A stretch of 14,685 nt of DNA from Ghiorsea sp. (GTDB lineage Bacteria; Pseudomonadota; Zetaproteobacteria; Mariprofundales; Mariprofundaceae): contig JALUWH010000106.1 in assembly GCA_027019685.1 (NCBI GenBank), forward strand, positions 1 through 14,685, read 5' to 3'. The position numbers were made by a program, and so were the translations under genes. Shown here in pieces: positions 1 to 6,980 of this stretch; position 1 is the stretch's first letter; each line of letters begins with the position of its first letter. The notes below the pieces were generated by a model. That model did no database searches. It saw nothing but the letters and a program-made list of their open reading frames with translations, and was not told the origin of the DNA.

Positions 1-16
1 GCACCACTTTATCAAA

Positions 17-46
17 AGACCTGCAAGCAATTGCGGGTCTTTTTTT
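17..46 (+). terminator. Rho-independent terminator of an upstream gene
   Basis: An 8-bp stem is formed by AGACCTGC (17-24) and GCGGGTCT (33-40), with one T-G wobble. The loop is 8 nt and a run of T follows to position 46. This is a canonical intrinsic terminator for + strand transcription entering from before the window. It insulates the polysaccharide operon from its upstream neighbour. On the opposite strand only four T follow the stem, so any bidirectional action would be weak. Confidence 0.85.
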
Positions 47-279
47 ACATCTATTTCCTACCAAAAAAAGCATAACAGTTTATTTGCTCACCTATCACTA
101 TAAAACAATGGCGTAAACCCTTGACACCTATAATAAATTAGTCTTTCATTCGATTATGAAAGCATTGGCCACCATCCTAAACCTTGAGTTGCTCTTTCCC
201 TTAGAAAGATACGTATATCATGCTTTCACTAACCCGCTTAAAAATATTACCTATAAAACATTTTACATATTACTTCCTT

Positions 280-296
280 TTGGCTTTAGACTTGCT
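280..296 (+). promoter_or_regulatory. Candidate sigma-54 (RpoN) promoter of the polysaccharide operon
   Basis: TTGGC at 280-284 and TTGCT at 292-296 place GG and GC exactly 10 nt apart, as in the -24/-12 consensus TGGCACG-N4-TTGCW. TGGC and TTGCT match; the intervening ACG is TTT. Transcription would begin near position 307, leaving a leader of about 145 nt. No comparably good sigma-70 pair is seen in the leader. If it is real, the operon would need an enhancer-binding activator, and the palindrome at 209-216 lies at a plausible distance upstream. The call rests on the motif alone. Confidence 0.45.
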
Positions 297-356
297 TGCT
301 TACACGAGATTCAGGAAAATACCTTAGAAATAAAGTGCTTGCACAATTATTATGTG

Positions 357-363
357 AAGGAGG
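357..363 (+). promoter_or_regulatory. Perfect Shine-Dalgarno sequence in the leader
   Basis: AAGGAGG is a 7-nt exact match to the anti-Shine-Dalgarno sequence. It is followed after 5 nt by TTG (369). The short frame from there (26 codons) ends with TGA at 447-449, 2 nt before the ATG at 452. This is the strongest ribosome-binding sequence near the lipoprotein gene, and it lies too far from 452 to serve it directly. Confidence 0.4.
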
Positions 364-368
364 CGGGC

Positions 369-449
369 TTGTTTTTTACAAATATGCAACATAAGAACCT
401 ACAACAAAATACACCAATCATCAGCCCATCTCAATGGACACAGAGTTGA
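369..449 (+). CDS. Possible leader peptide, 26 codons
   Basis: A short frame starts at TTG 369, 5 nt after a perfect AAGGAGG, with an alternative ATG at 384 in the same frame. It stops at 447-449. Its stop lies immediately before the ATG at 452 of the export lipoprotein, an arrangement suited to translational coupling. The peptide is polar, with several Gln and Asn residues and no known motif. The same frame is open back to an ATG at 156 that lacks a ribosome-binding site. It could equally be chance, and only its position and the Shine-Dalgarno match speak for it. Confidence 0.2.
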   Translation: MFFTNMQHKNLQQNTPIISPSQWTQS

Positions 450-451
450 AC

Positions 452-3031
452 ATGACCAGTAAACTAAACCTTACAAGGTTGCTTTTAACACTTCTGTATT
501 TAAGCATAAGTGCTAATATATTAGCATGTAGAAGCACAGTTCCGCAACCATCCATGCCCTTACATACGCTAAACTCTCCTATTCCAAAATATAAAATGCA
601 CAATATAGGCCCACAACAAGCATCTGAATCACAATCAGTACACTACGTGGACTTAAATCAAGATAGTTTCATCGATTTACTCATTGGTGGGCATGAAAAC
701 ATTGACGGTTTCCATATTGAATGGGGCGATGGCACTGGTAACTGGACACTACAAGGTGGACCACTCACAGCCATGCAGCCTCGTGCCATTGCCACTGCAG
801 ACATTGATCACGATAACAATATCGAAATTCTCATTGGCGGCGAAGGTGATCAAAAAGGCTTGCAAGTATGGAAGCTAAACAATCAAACACAGGCTTGGAG
901 CCTACATTCTTCCCCTTTGGTTGGGGGCGTGTTCCATGCAGTAAAATTTGCTGATATTAATGAAGATGGATGGCAAGATATTATTGCTGTTCGCTCAGAC
1001 AGCATTGCTGATGGTGGCATTTATGTGTTGCTTAATGATGGACGTAACGGCTGGGTTCAAGGTACAGGGCCTATGGTCAAAGGTATCTTTACAGGTTTAT
1101 CTGTTGAAGATATTAACGCAGATGGTCACCTTGATATTGTAGCTGCACGCCGTGGCGGCTTGGGTGCTACACAAAACCGAGACCAACTCTGGAGTCAAGC
1201 TGGTGGGATTCAAGTTTGGTATGGTGATGGCAATGCACGCTGGGAACCCTTGGTGTTACCCACCAATGCCGATGCTGAATCAGTTACGGTAGCTGACATC
1301 AATAACGATGGTAACTTGGATATAGTGGCTGGTTTATACCAGCACGGTATTCGTTTCTGGTTGGGTGGTGAAAAAACATGGGTGATTCAAAGTCTTACAA
1401 CATCAGGCACTTGGTCAGGTGTTCGCGTAGGCGACCTCAATGCAGATGGTGATAAAGAATTGGTTGCCACATCAAGCATTGGTCAAGGTATCGCTATTTG
1501 GGGCTGGAAAGACAATCGTTTTATCAGTGAAGAGCATCAAGTACCTGATTATGGTGTATACCTCGATTTGGATCTTGGCGATGTAAAAAATAACGGTTTA
1601 TTGGATATTGCTGCAACACGAGCCGATGGTGGGGTTGAAGTTTGGTCTTTTAGCAAAGCCAAACCCTTACCTATGAAAAAATTCTTATCCAAACAAGTCG
1701 GAGAACGTCTTTCTATCTATTTTGATTCAGGAACAGCACGTTTAAACCCTGAATCTATTGAAAAAGTAAACGCATGGGTTGATTCCCTAGGTGTAAATTT
1801 GAGCCAGCTCCATCTTGAATTACAAGGTCGTGCTGACCAGCGTCCTATTCATTCTGAACTATTTCCTAATAATACAGCACTTTCCAAAGCTCGCGCTGAT
1901 GCAGTTGCCACAACACTATTAAGGCACAGTGCAAAAAAAGAAAACATGAATATTGATGCCTTAGGTGATAAATCACCACTTCCACCTGGTTTAGACCCTG
2001 TCTCCTTACGCCAAAACAGAAGGGTATTTGTAGAAGCCTTTAAAATTGAAAACACCAAACTTCCTTTATCTGCATCTAATATCAATAAACGTGATTTATA
2101 TAATATTGATGAAAACAAAGTATTTAAAACTATTGATGGCGTGCCTGAATACAAAGTTGGTATTGGTGATGAATTACAAATTACTTTTTGGCAAGGTGCA
2201 AAAGCAGAGAAACAAAAGGTTATCGTACAAATCGATGGCACAGTATCTCTTCCTTACCAAGCAGCGCTTAAAGTCGCAGGTTTAACCCCCCGTGAAATCG
2301 ATAATCTCACCACAAACATTATCAAAAAATATGAGCGGAATCCACGCGTTGATGTTCAAGTGCTTAAAGCAAGGAGTAAATTTGCCAGTATTTTTGGTGA
2401 GGTACAAAGCTTATCTCGTCAACCTACTGGTGCAGGTACTTACCCATTGCGCGGTAAAGAAAGTTTGGTTGATTTTTTATCACGTGTCGGTGGTCCAACC
2501 AAAGAAGCTAACTTAAACAATGTTCAAATCATTCGTGATGGTAAAACCGTACTCTTGGATTTAAATCGTGCAATTCGCCAAGGTGATTTATCTGAAAATG
2601 CTATCATTGATGCTGGAGATACCATTTTTATCCCATCACTTGCCCAGTCCAAACGCCAAGTCTACGTGCTTGGACAAGTTGCCAAAGCAGGGATTGTAGA
2701 ATTCACAGGTAACATCAACTTTTTGGATGCTGTATCTAAAGCGGGTGGTCTAACCAAAGATGCCTATTTACCAGATATTCGTATTTTACGTGCCGATAGA
2801 GACCAGCCTCAAATCCTAGCCGTAAACTTCCAACGTTTTCTCGAAGAAGGTGATTTAACCCAAAACCTAGCTTTAATGGATAAGGATGTATTGATTATAC
2901 CATCACGCCCGATTGCCAATTGGAATAAGTTTATCGCTGATATATCACCTTCGATTACTTTGCTTTTACAACCAGTGAGTATTGCCCAGCAAATTCTAAC
3001 GCTACGCTTATTAACAGGGCAGGTTCAATAA
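452..3031 (+). CDS. Three-module outer-membrane polysaccharide export lipoprotein (FG-GAP/VCBS repeats, OmpA-like, Wza-type)
   Basis: Probable outer-membrane exit channel for an exopolysaccharide. From the ATG at 452 (859 aa) there is a lipoprotein signal ending in ILAC with Cys26. An ATG at 434 is also possible but adds an acidic stretch before the signal; AGAG lies 6 nt before 452. Seven FG-GAP/VCBS-type repeats follow (about residues 65-402), each with a D-x-N-x-D-G-like loop such as DINADGHLDIVA, which is the number expected for a seven-bladed propeller. Next is an OmpA-like domain (about 420-530: IYFDSGTARL, LSKARADAV, RQNRRV) likely to bind peptidoglycan. Then come a Poly_export domain (about 566-640, YKVGIGDELQITFW) and two SLBB domains (about 643-727 and 735-816). 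The C-terminal 35 residues could form the amphipathic helix that Wza-type proteins insert in the outer membrane. Typical Wza is about 380 aa, so the first 530 residues are an addition. It overlaps the next gene by 1 nt (TAATG). Confidence 0.93.
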   Translation: MTSKLNLTRLLLTLLYLSISANILACRSTVPQPSMPLHTLNSPIPKYKMHNIGPQQASESQSVHYVDLNQDSFIDLLIGGHENIDGFHIEWGDGTGNWTLQGGPLTAMQPRAIATADIDHDNNIEILIGGEGDQKGLQVWKLNNQTQAWSLHSSPLVGGVFHAVKFADINEDGWQDIIAVRSDSIADGGIYVLLNDGRNGWVQGTGPMVKGIFTGLSVEDINADGHLDIVAARRGGLGATQNRDQLWSQAGGIQVWYGDGNARWEPLVLPTNADAESVTVADINNDGNLDIVAGLYQHGIRFWLGGEKTWVIQSLTTSGTWSGVRVGDLNADGDKELVATSSIGQGIAIWGWKDNRFISEEHQVPDYGVYLDLDLGDVKNNGLLDIAATRADGGVEVWSFSKAKPLPMKKFLSKQVGERLSIYFDSGTARLNPESIEKVNAWVDSLGVNLSQLHLELQGRADQRPIHSELFPNNTALSKARADAVATTLLRHSAKKENMNIDALGDKSPLPPGLDPVSLRQNRRVFVEAFKIENTKLPLSASNINKRDLYNIDENKVFKTIDGVPEYKVGIGDELQITFWQGAKAEKQKVIVQIDGTVSLPYQAALKVAGLTPREIDNLTTNIIKKYERNPRVDVQVLKARSKFASIFGEVQSLSRQPTGAGTYPLRGKESLVDFLSRVGGPTKEANLNNVQIIRDGKTVLLDLNRAIRQGDLSENAIIDAGDTIFIPSLAQSKRQVYVLGQVAKAGIVEFTGNINFLDAVSKAGGLTKDAYLPDIRILRADRDQPQILAVNFQRFLEEGDLTQNLALMDKDVLIIPSRPIANWNKFIADISPSITLLLQPVSIAQQILTLRLLTGQVQ

Positions 3032-5313
3032 TGGCAACTGCGCAACATAACGAGGGCTACGAGCTTAATTTATCCGAATACTGGCAAATTATTGTAAGAA
3101 GGCGTTGGATTATTATTTTCTGTGCTATATCTATGGGTTTTTTCAGTGGTTTCCTCACTTGGGCAAAACAACCCCCAGCCATTTATACATCCAACTCAGC
3201 TATCAAAATAGAGTCATCTGTAAATGTTGCCGACCTATTACTTCGTGGTGGTTCAAGGCAATCATTTAGCGACACAAAAACACAACTTGCTATGATTGAG
3301 TCTTATGCCGTGATGGAACGTGTGGCGCAACGCATGAACCTTATTCCTGCAGAGTTAAGTTCAGAAGAAATTCGGGCTAACCCTGATTATATGGATGAGG
3401 TGTTAAGCATCAAAGATAGCATATCTGTACGCCAAGACCCTGATTCAGGTATTATTACTATCTCAGCTACTTCAACACGCCCTCTATTTGCACGTGATTT
3501 AGCACAAGCTGTAGCCGATGAATTTAAGGAGTTTAACGTACAAGATAAAAACCGTCGAATTTTTGAAGCTAAAAAGTTTATTCAACAACAGTTAATCATT
3601 GTTCGTGAACGGCTAAAAAAAGCTGAAGAACAAATTCGTGATTATCGCAATAAACATAATTTATCCTTTTCTAGTGCTGACCCTGAGCTCATGGCACGCA
3701 TCGTTTCTGATTTAGAACAAGAGTACCGTCAAGCCACAGCACATTTAGGCGACCTGAAATTTGCCATCAAACCACTCAAACAACGCATTAATAATGGTGA
3801 TTGGGATTACCAGGCTGTCACAATTGCAGGTAGCGTAAGTAACTACTTTGACCAGCTCAACAAACGTTTGGTTGATATGGCACTCAAACGTACCGAGTTG
3901 ATGACCAACTACACCGATGACCACCCACAAATTAGAGAATTGCGCGAACAGGCTCACGATATTTTGTCCAGTATGGTAGACGAGCTCATTAAACAAATTG
4001 AGCTCACACAGCGACGCATTTCTGATATTCAAAAAAGTATAGAAAAAACCAAACACCGTTTTCAAGGTGTACCTGAACAAGCCCTAGAGCTGCAACGTAT
4101 GCAGCGGACTGTACGTATCAACGAAGACTTATTTGACTTGCTTGAGAAAAAATATCAAGAAGTATTGATTAAGGAAGCCGAAAAAGTACAAGCTGTGTCT
4201 TTGGTTCGCCCAGCTATGATTCCAGTGTTTCGTATCAACCCTGTTAACCCTATGCAGAGTGGTTTAGCAGGTATGATTCTTGGTTTGGTACTTGGTCTGA
4301 TTGTATCCTTGATTCTTGAAGCCATGGATTCATCTGTAGGCACCATTGAAGAGGTGGAAAGCTTCTTGGATACATCTGTTGTTGGTTTTGTCCCCCAATT
4401 GGAACACGATGAGGCACTTGAATTATTTTCTGGGGTCAAAGAGCTCAAAACCAGCGGACACCATTTGGAAAGACAAATCCGTCTTATTAGCCATTTCTCA
4501 CCACCATCAACCATTTCAGAAGCTTACCGTAGCTTACGAACCAACTTGCTCTTTTCCCAAACCGGTGGACACAAAGTTATCTTGGTTACAAGCTCTACAG
4601 TCAAAGAAGGTAAAAGTACGATTGCTGCTAACTTGGCAGTAGTCTTAGCCCAACAAGGTGGACGTATATTGCTGATTGATGCCGATATGCGTAAACCCAT
4701 GCAACACCATACCTTTGGGCTGAAACGTGACCCAGGGTTAAGCGAATGTTTATTGGGGCAATACCACTGGCAAGATGCGGTCAAACGTTTTTCTGATGTA
4801 ATGTTGGGTGATATGGGTATTGATCAAGCTTTATTAACACCAGGTCTTGACCAGTTAGAGATTCTCACATGTGGTATTGTGAATGCCAACCCACCTGATT
4901 TATTGGCAGCGCCGATGATGGATACCATCTTAAAAGAAGTGCGCGAAGAATATGATATGGTAATTATAGATATGCCACCACTATTGCATACCACTGATGC
5001 AACAATTTTGGCTTCAAAAGTGGACAGTGTATTGCTTGTATATCATATTGGTTCTGTTGTCCGTGGCGCACTTAAACGCGTGAAAACTAACATTGAATCT
5101 GTGGGCGGCAATGTACTTGGCATTATCCTCAATGGGGTTCGTGGTGAACTTTCACCTGATTATGCAACTTATAAAATGAATCATTATTATGCTTATTCTT
5201 ATGGGAATGACGAACAAGTTAGGGGAAATATATTTGAGCAATGGATTGCAAAAATGAAACGGCGCTCTCTGCGTTTTTGGCAGACAGTGAAAACACGTTT
5301 CAGTAAGGAGTAA
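3031..5313 (+). CDS. Polysaccharide copolymerase fused to BY-type tyrosine autokinase (Wzc-like)
   Basis: Inner-membrane protein that sets chain length and couples polymerisation to export; it is the partner of the Wza-type channel encoded just upstream. In 760 aa it has an N-terminal Wzz domain (from residue 12) and a first membrane helix at about 26-45. A long periplasmic region with coiled-coil character follows (about 170-390), then a proline-rich NPVNP before the second helix (about 411-430). The cytoplasmic kinase shows Walker A (STVKEGKST, 522-530), Walker A' (LLIDADMRKP, 547-556) and Walker B (VIIDMPP, 644-650). A tyrosine cluster follows at Y711, Y714, Y719, Y720, Y722 and Y724, the usual autophosphorylation site. 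After the cluster there is a basic tail of about 35 residues with Trp738 and Trp750, longer than usual. The start is coupled to the previous stop (TAATG). Confidence 0.95.
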   Translation: MATAQHNEGYELNLSEYWQIIVRRRWIIIFCAISMGFFSGFLTWAKQPPAIYTSNSAIKIESSVNVADLLLRGGSRQSFSDTKTQLAMIESYAVMERVAQRMNLIPAELSSEEIRANPDYMDEVLSIKDSISVRQDPDSGIITISATSTRPLFARDLAQAVADEFKEFNVQDKNRRIFEAKKFIQQQLIIVRERLKKAEEQIRDYRNKHNLSFSSADPELMARIVSDLEQEYRQATAHLGDLKFAIKPLKQRINNGDWDYQAVTIAGSVSNYFDQLNKRLVDMALKRTELMTNYTDDHPQIRELREQAHDILSSMVDELIKQIELTQRRISDIQKSIEKTKHRFQGVPEQALELQRMQRTVRINEDLFDLLEKKYQEVLIKEAEKVQAVSLVRPAMIPVFRINPVNPMQSGLAGMILGLVLGLIVSLILEAMDSSVGTIEEVESFLDTSVVGFVPQLEHDEALELFSGVKELKTSGHHLERQIRLISHFSPPSTISEAYRSLRTNLLFSQTGGHKVILVTSSTVKEGKSTIAANLAVVLAQQGGRILLIDADMRKPMQHHTFGLKRDPGLSECLLGQYHWQDAVKRFSDVMLGDMGIDQALLTPGLDQLEILTCGIVNANPPDLLAAPMMDTILKEVREEYDMVIIDMPPLLHTTDATILASKVDSVLLVYHIGSVVRGALKRVKTNIESVGGNVLGIILNGVRGELSPDYATYKMNHYYAYSYGNDEQVRGNIFEQWIAKMKRRSLRFWQTVKTRFSKE
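5306..5310 (+). promoter_or_regulatory. Ribosome-binding site of the small membrane protein
   Basis: AGGAG lies 5 nt before the ATG at 5316 and inside the end of the kinase gene. It is one of the better Shine-Dalgarno sequences in the operon and argues that the 65-codon frame behind it is translated. Confidence 0.6.
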
Positions 5314-5315
5314 TC

Positions 5316-5513
5316 ATGCAAAAAGATTTTGATCACTTCGTAAAACATAAAAAACAACGTAATCGTTTTATTGCAATTTTTATTTTAACCATGTTGGCTG
5401 CTGGTATTGTTGTTTTGGTTCAGGAATGTAGCCAGAGCTTTAATGAGCCTTACAACAAAGACTATCAACCCATGGATAAAGCAAGACACCTTGATGCAGG
5501 TAAACAACCCTGA
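5316..5513 (+). CDS. Small single-pass membrane protein of unknown function
   Basis: A 65-residue protein with a basic, His- and Lys-rich N-terminus (KHKKQRNR, 10-17), one hydrophobic helix (about 18-35) and a polar C-terminal tail of about 30 residues. By the positive-inside rule the tail should face the periplasm. A cysteine (Cys38) lies just outside the membrane, but there is no lipobox, so it is not a lipoprotein. I recognise no family. The gene sits 2 nt after the kinase stop, has a good Shine-Dalgarno sequence (5306-5310), and its stop overlaps the probable start of the polymerase gene. It is therefore probably a genuine operon member, perhaps an accessory or regulatory subunit of the copolymerase or polymerase. 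That role is inferred from position only. Confidence 0.7.
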   Translation: MQKDFDHFVKHKKQRNRFIAIFILTMLAAGIVVLVQECSQSFNEPYNKDYQPMDKARHLDAGKQP

Positions 5514-6940
5514 GTATTCGAAGCATTCGTGTCCCCATACCACCAAACATTCTACTCACGTTTGTTTTAACCACGCTATTACTTTATAGTGCTTATCTTT
5601 TAGCACCTGACCTTATTCAAGGTCCCTTGCTTCTTTTTGCTGGTTTAATGATTGTCATCATTACATTCACCAGCATTGAGTTAGCACTATACTTTCTTAT
5701 TTTATCAACGCTACTTTCACCTGAGCTGACTTTTGGTGGCGCATCAGCCCAAGAACTTGCTGCTGGCGTGACCAACACCACCGAATCACGCGGTATTACA
5801 TTGCGCTTGGATGATATTATGTTGACACTGATTTCATTCACATGGTTAGTACGTATGGCTGTTCACAATGAACTTGGTTTTTTACGTCACACACCCATCA
5901 ATCAAGCCGCATTTTTATATTGGGTTGTCTGTGCCTTTTCTACCATGATTGCTTTTTTCTCGGACAAGGTTGGTTTGTATGGTATATTCTTTGTTATCAA
6001 GTATTTGGAATATTTTATTCTATTTTATATCGTGGTAAATCATGTACATGATGAAGCAATCATCAAACGCTTTCTTATGGTTATGATTTTCACATGTTTG
6101 ATTGCATCACTGGTTGGTATCGCACAAATCCCATCAGGCATGCGTGTTTCCGCACCTTTTGAAGGTGCGGAAGGTGAACCCAACACCTTTGGTGGGTACT
6201 TAATGTTTATGTTTAGTATCATGCTGGGTATTCTTTTGCATACCACAGACAAAAAACAACGTTTCTTACTCTTTACTGCTATGGGTATTATTCTTATACC
6301 CTTTGCCTTTACAGAATCTCGAAGTTCTTACCTTTCCTTTATTGTAGCAATCATTTGCTTTCTTTTTTATTCCCAAAAGAAAAAGTTACTCTTTTTTATG
6401 TGTTTTACAGGCGTGGCACTTGCTCCCTTTGTTTTACCGCAAAATGTCATTAACCGTGTCATGTTTACATTTAACCAGGCCGAACAATCAGGACAGCTGC
6501 AAGTAGGTAACTTAAAAGTTGATACATCAACAACAGAGCGGTTACGAGCCTGGGAAGAAGTTATCAGCGTTGATTTCCCTAAGAATCCTATTTTAGGTGT
6601 GGGTGTGACAGGGGGTAAATTCCTTGATGCACAGTATCCACGTATTTTATTGGAGACAGGTATCGTTGGGCTTATACTCTTCATTTGGTTTTTGCGACGG
6701 GTTTGGGTCTTACTCAAAAAAAGTAGCCGCACACTTCAAGACCCTGTGATGCGTGGTGTTTCCTTAGGTGCCTTATGTGGTTTTGGCGGTTTATTGGTGC
6801 ATGGTATCGGTGCTAACACCTTTATTATTGTGCGAATTATGGAACCATTTATGATTATTTTAGGTTTGGTTCTTGCTATGCAAATCTTAGAAAACGAAAA
6901 ACAACAACATGAAGACCAAGAAGCTAATTACAGCAAATAA
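5510..6940 (+). CDS. O-antigen ligase / Wzy-type polysaccharide polymerase
   Basis: Multi-pass inner-membrane protein of the O-antigen ligase (Wzy_C) superfamily, likely polymerising repeat units or ligating the polymer exported by the neighbouring proteins. It shows about ten hydrophobic helices, the ESRSSYLSF motif (269-277 counted from 5510) and a large loop with NPILGVGVTGG followed by DAQYPRILLETG (about 359-383). WaaL ligases have a conserved His in the matching loop; here the position reads AQYPR, which favours a polymerase over a lipid-A-core ligase. The first conventional start in frame is TTG at 5627 (437 aa), but the frame is open upstream from 5504 and encodes a basic N-terminus and a further membrane helix (NILLTFVLTTLLLYSAYLL). 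I therefore place the start at CTG 5510, overlapping the previous stop as CTGA, with CAGG 9 nt before it (476 aa). The start is uncertain; the gene is not. It ends the operon and converges on recJ. Confidence 0.88.
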   Translation: MSIRSIRVPIPPNILLTFVLTTLLLYSAYLLAPDLIQGPLLLFAGLMIVIITFTSIELALYFLILSTLLSPELTFGGASAQELAAGVTNTTESRGITLRLDDIMLTLISFTWLVRMAVHNELGFLRHTPINQAAFLYWVVCAFSTMIAFFSDKVGLYGIFFVIKYLEYFILFYIVVNHVHDEAIIKRFLMVMIFTCLIASLVGIAQIPSGMRVSAPFEGAEGEPNTFGGYLMFMFSIMLGILLHTTDKKQRFLLFTAMGIILIPFAFTESRSSYLSFIVAIICFLFYSQKKKLLFFMCFTGVALAPFVLPQNVINRVMFTFNQAEQSGQLQVGNLKVDTSTTERLRAWEEVISVDFPKNPILGVGVTGGKFLDAQYPRILLETGIVGLILFIWFLRRVWVLLKKSSRTLQDPVMRGVSLGALCGFGGLLVHGIGANTFIIVRIMEPFMIILGLVLAMQILENEKQQHEDQEANYSK

Positions 6941-6980
6941 CAACTTAGAAAATAAAGTAAATAAACAACCTTTCAATCCC

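Larger units (their letters stand above)
47..451 (+). other. AT-rich leader region of the polysaccharide operon
   Basis: About 400 bp lie between the terminator and the first convincing start codon. The stretch is AT-rich and holds no gene I can support with homology. It contains a sigma-54-like promoter motif (280-296), a small perfect palindrome ATACGTAT (209-216) that could belong to an activator site, and a perfect Shine-Dalgarno sequence (357-363) preceding a short open frame that ends 2 nt before the lipoprotein start at 452. An open frame runs from 156 to 449, but its protein has no recognisable features. Confidence 0.5.

Noticed and set aside
121..134. TTGACA followed by TATAAT
   Set aside because: Both are perfect hexamers, but they are only 2 nt apart, so they cannot form one sigma-70 promoter. 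Neither has a good partner at 16-18 nt.
156..449. 97-codon open frame in the leader
   Set aside because: No ribosome-binding site at its ATG, odd composition, no recognisable domain. Only its last 26 codons, behind AAGGAGG, were kept as a weak leader-peptide candidate.
434..451. ATG at 434 as start of the export lipoprotein
   Set aside because: It adds MDTELN, an acidic stretch before the lipoprotein signal, and has no Shine-Dalgarno sequence. The ATG at 452 gives a standard signal peptide. It is not excluded.
660..1640. Repeated GAT-AT-AA-GATGG-like DNA pattern
   Set aside because: This is the coding echo of the FG-GAP/VCBS protein repeats, not a DNA repeat array; spacing and bases vary between copies.
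1849..2241. 130-codon minus-strand open frame
   Set aside because: Shadow of the export lipoprotein gene; low-complexity, no start context and no family signal.
6941..6980. Bidirectional terminator between the polymerase gene and recJ
   Set aside because: The 40-bp gap is AT-rich, but I find no stem with a T run on either strand.
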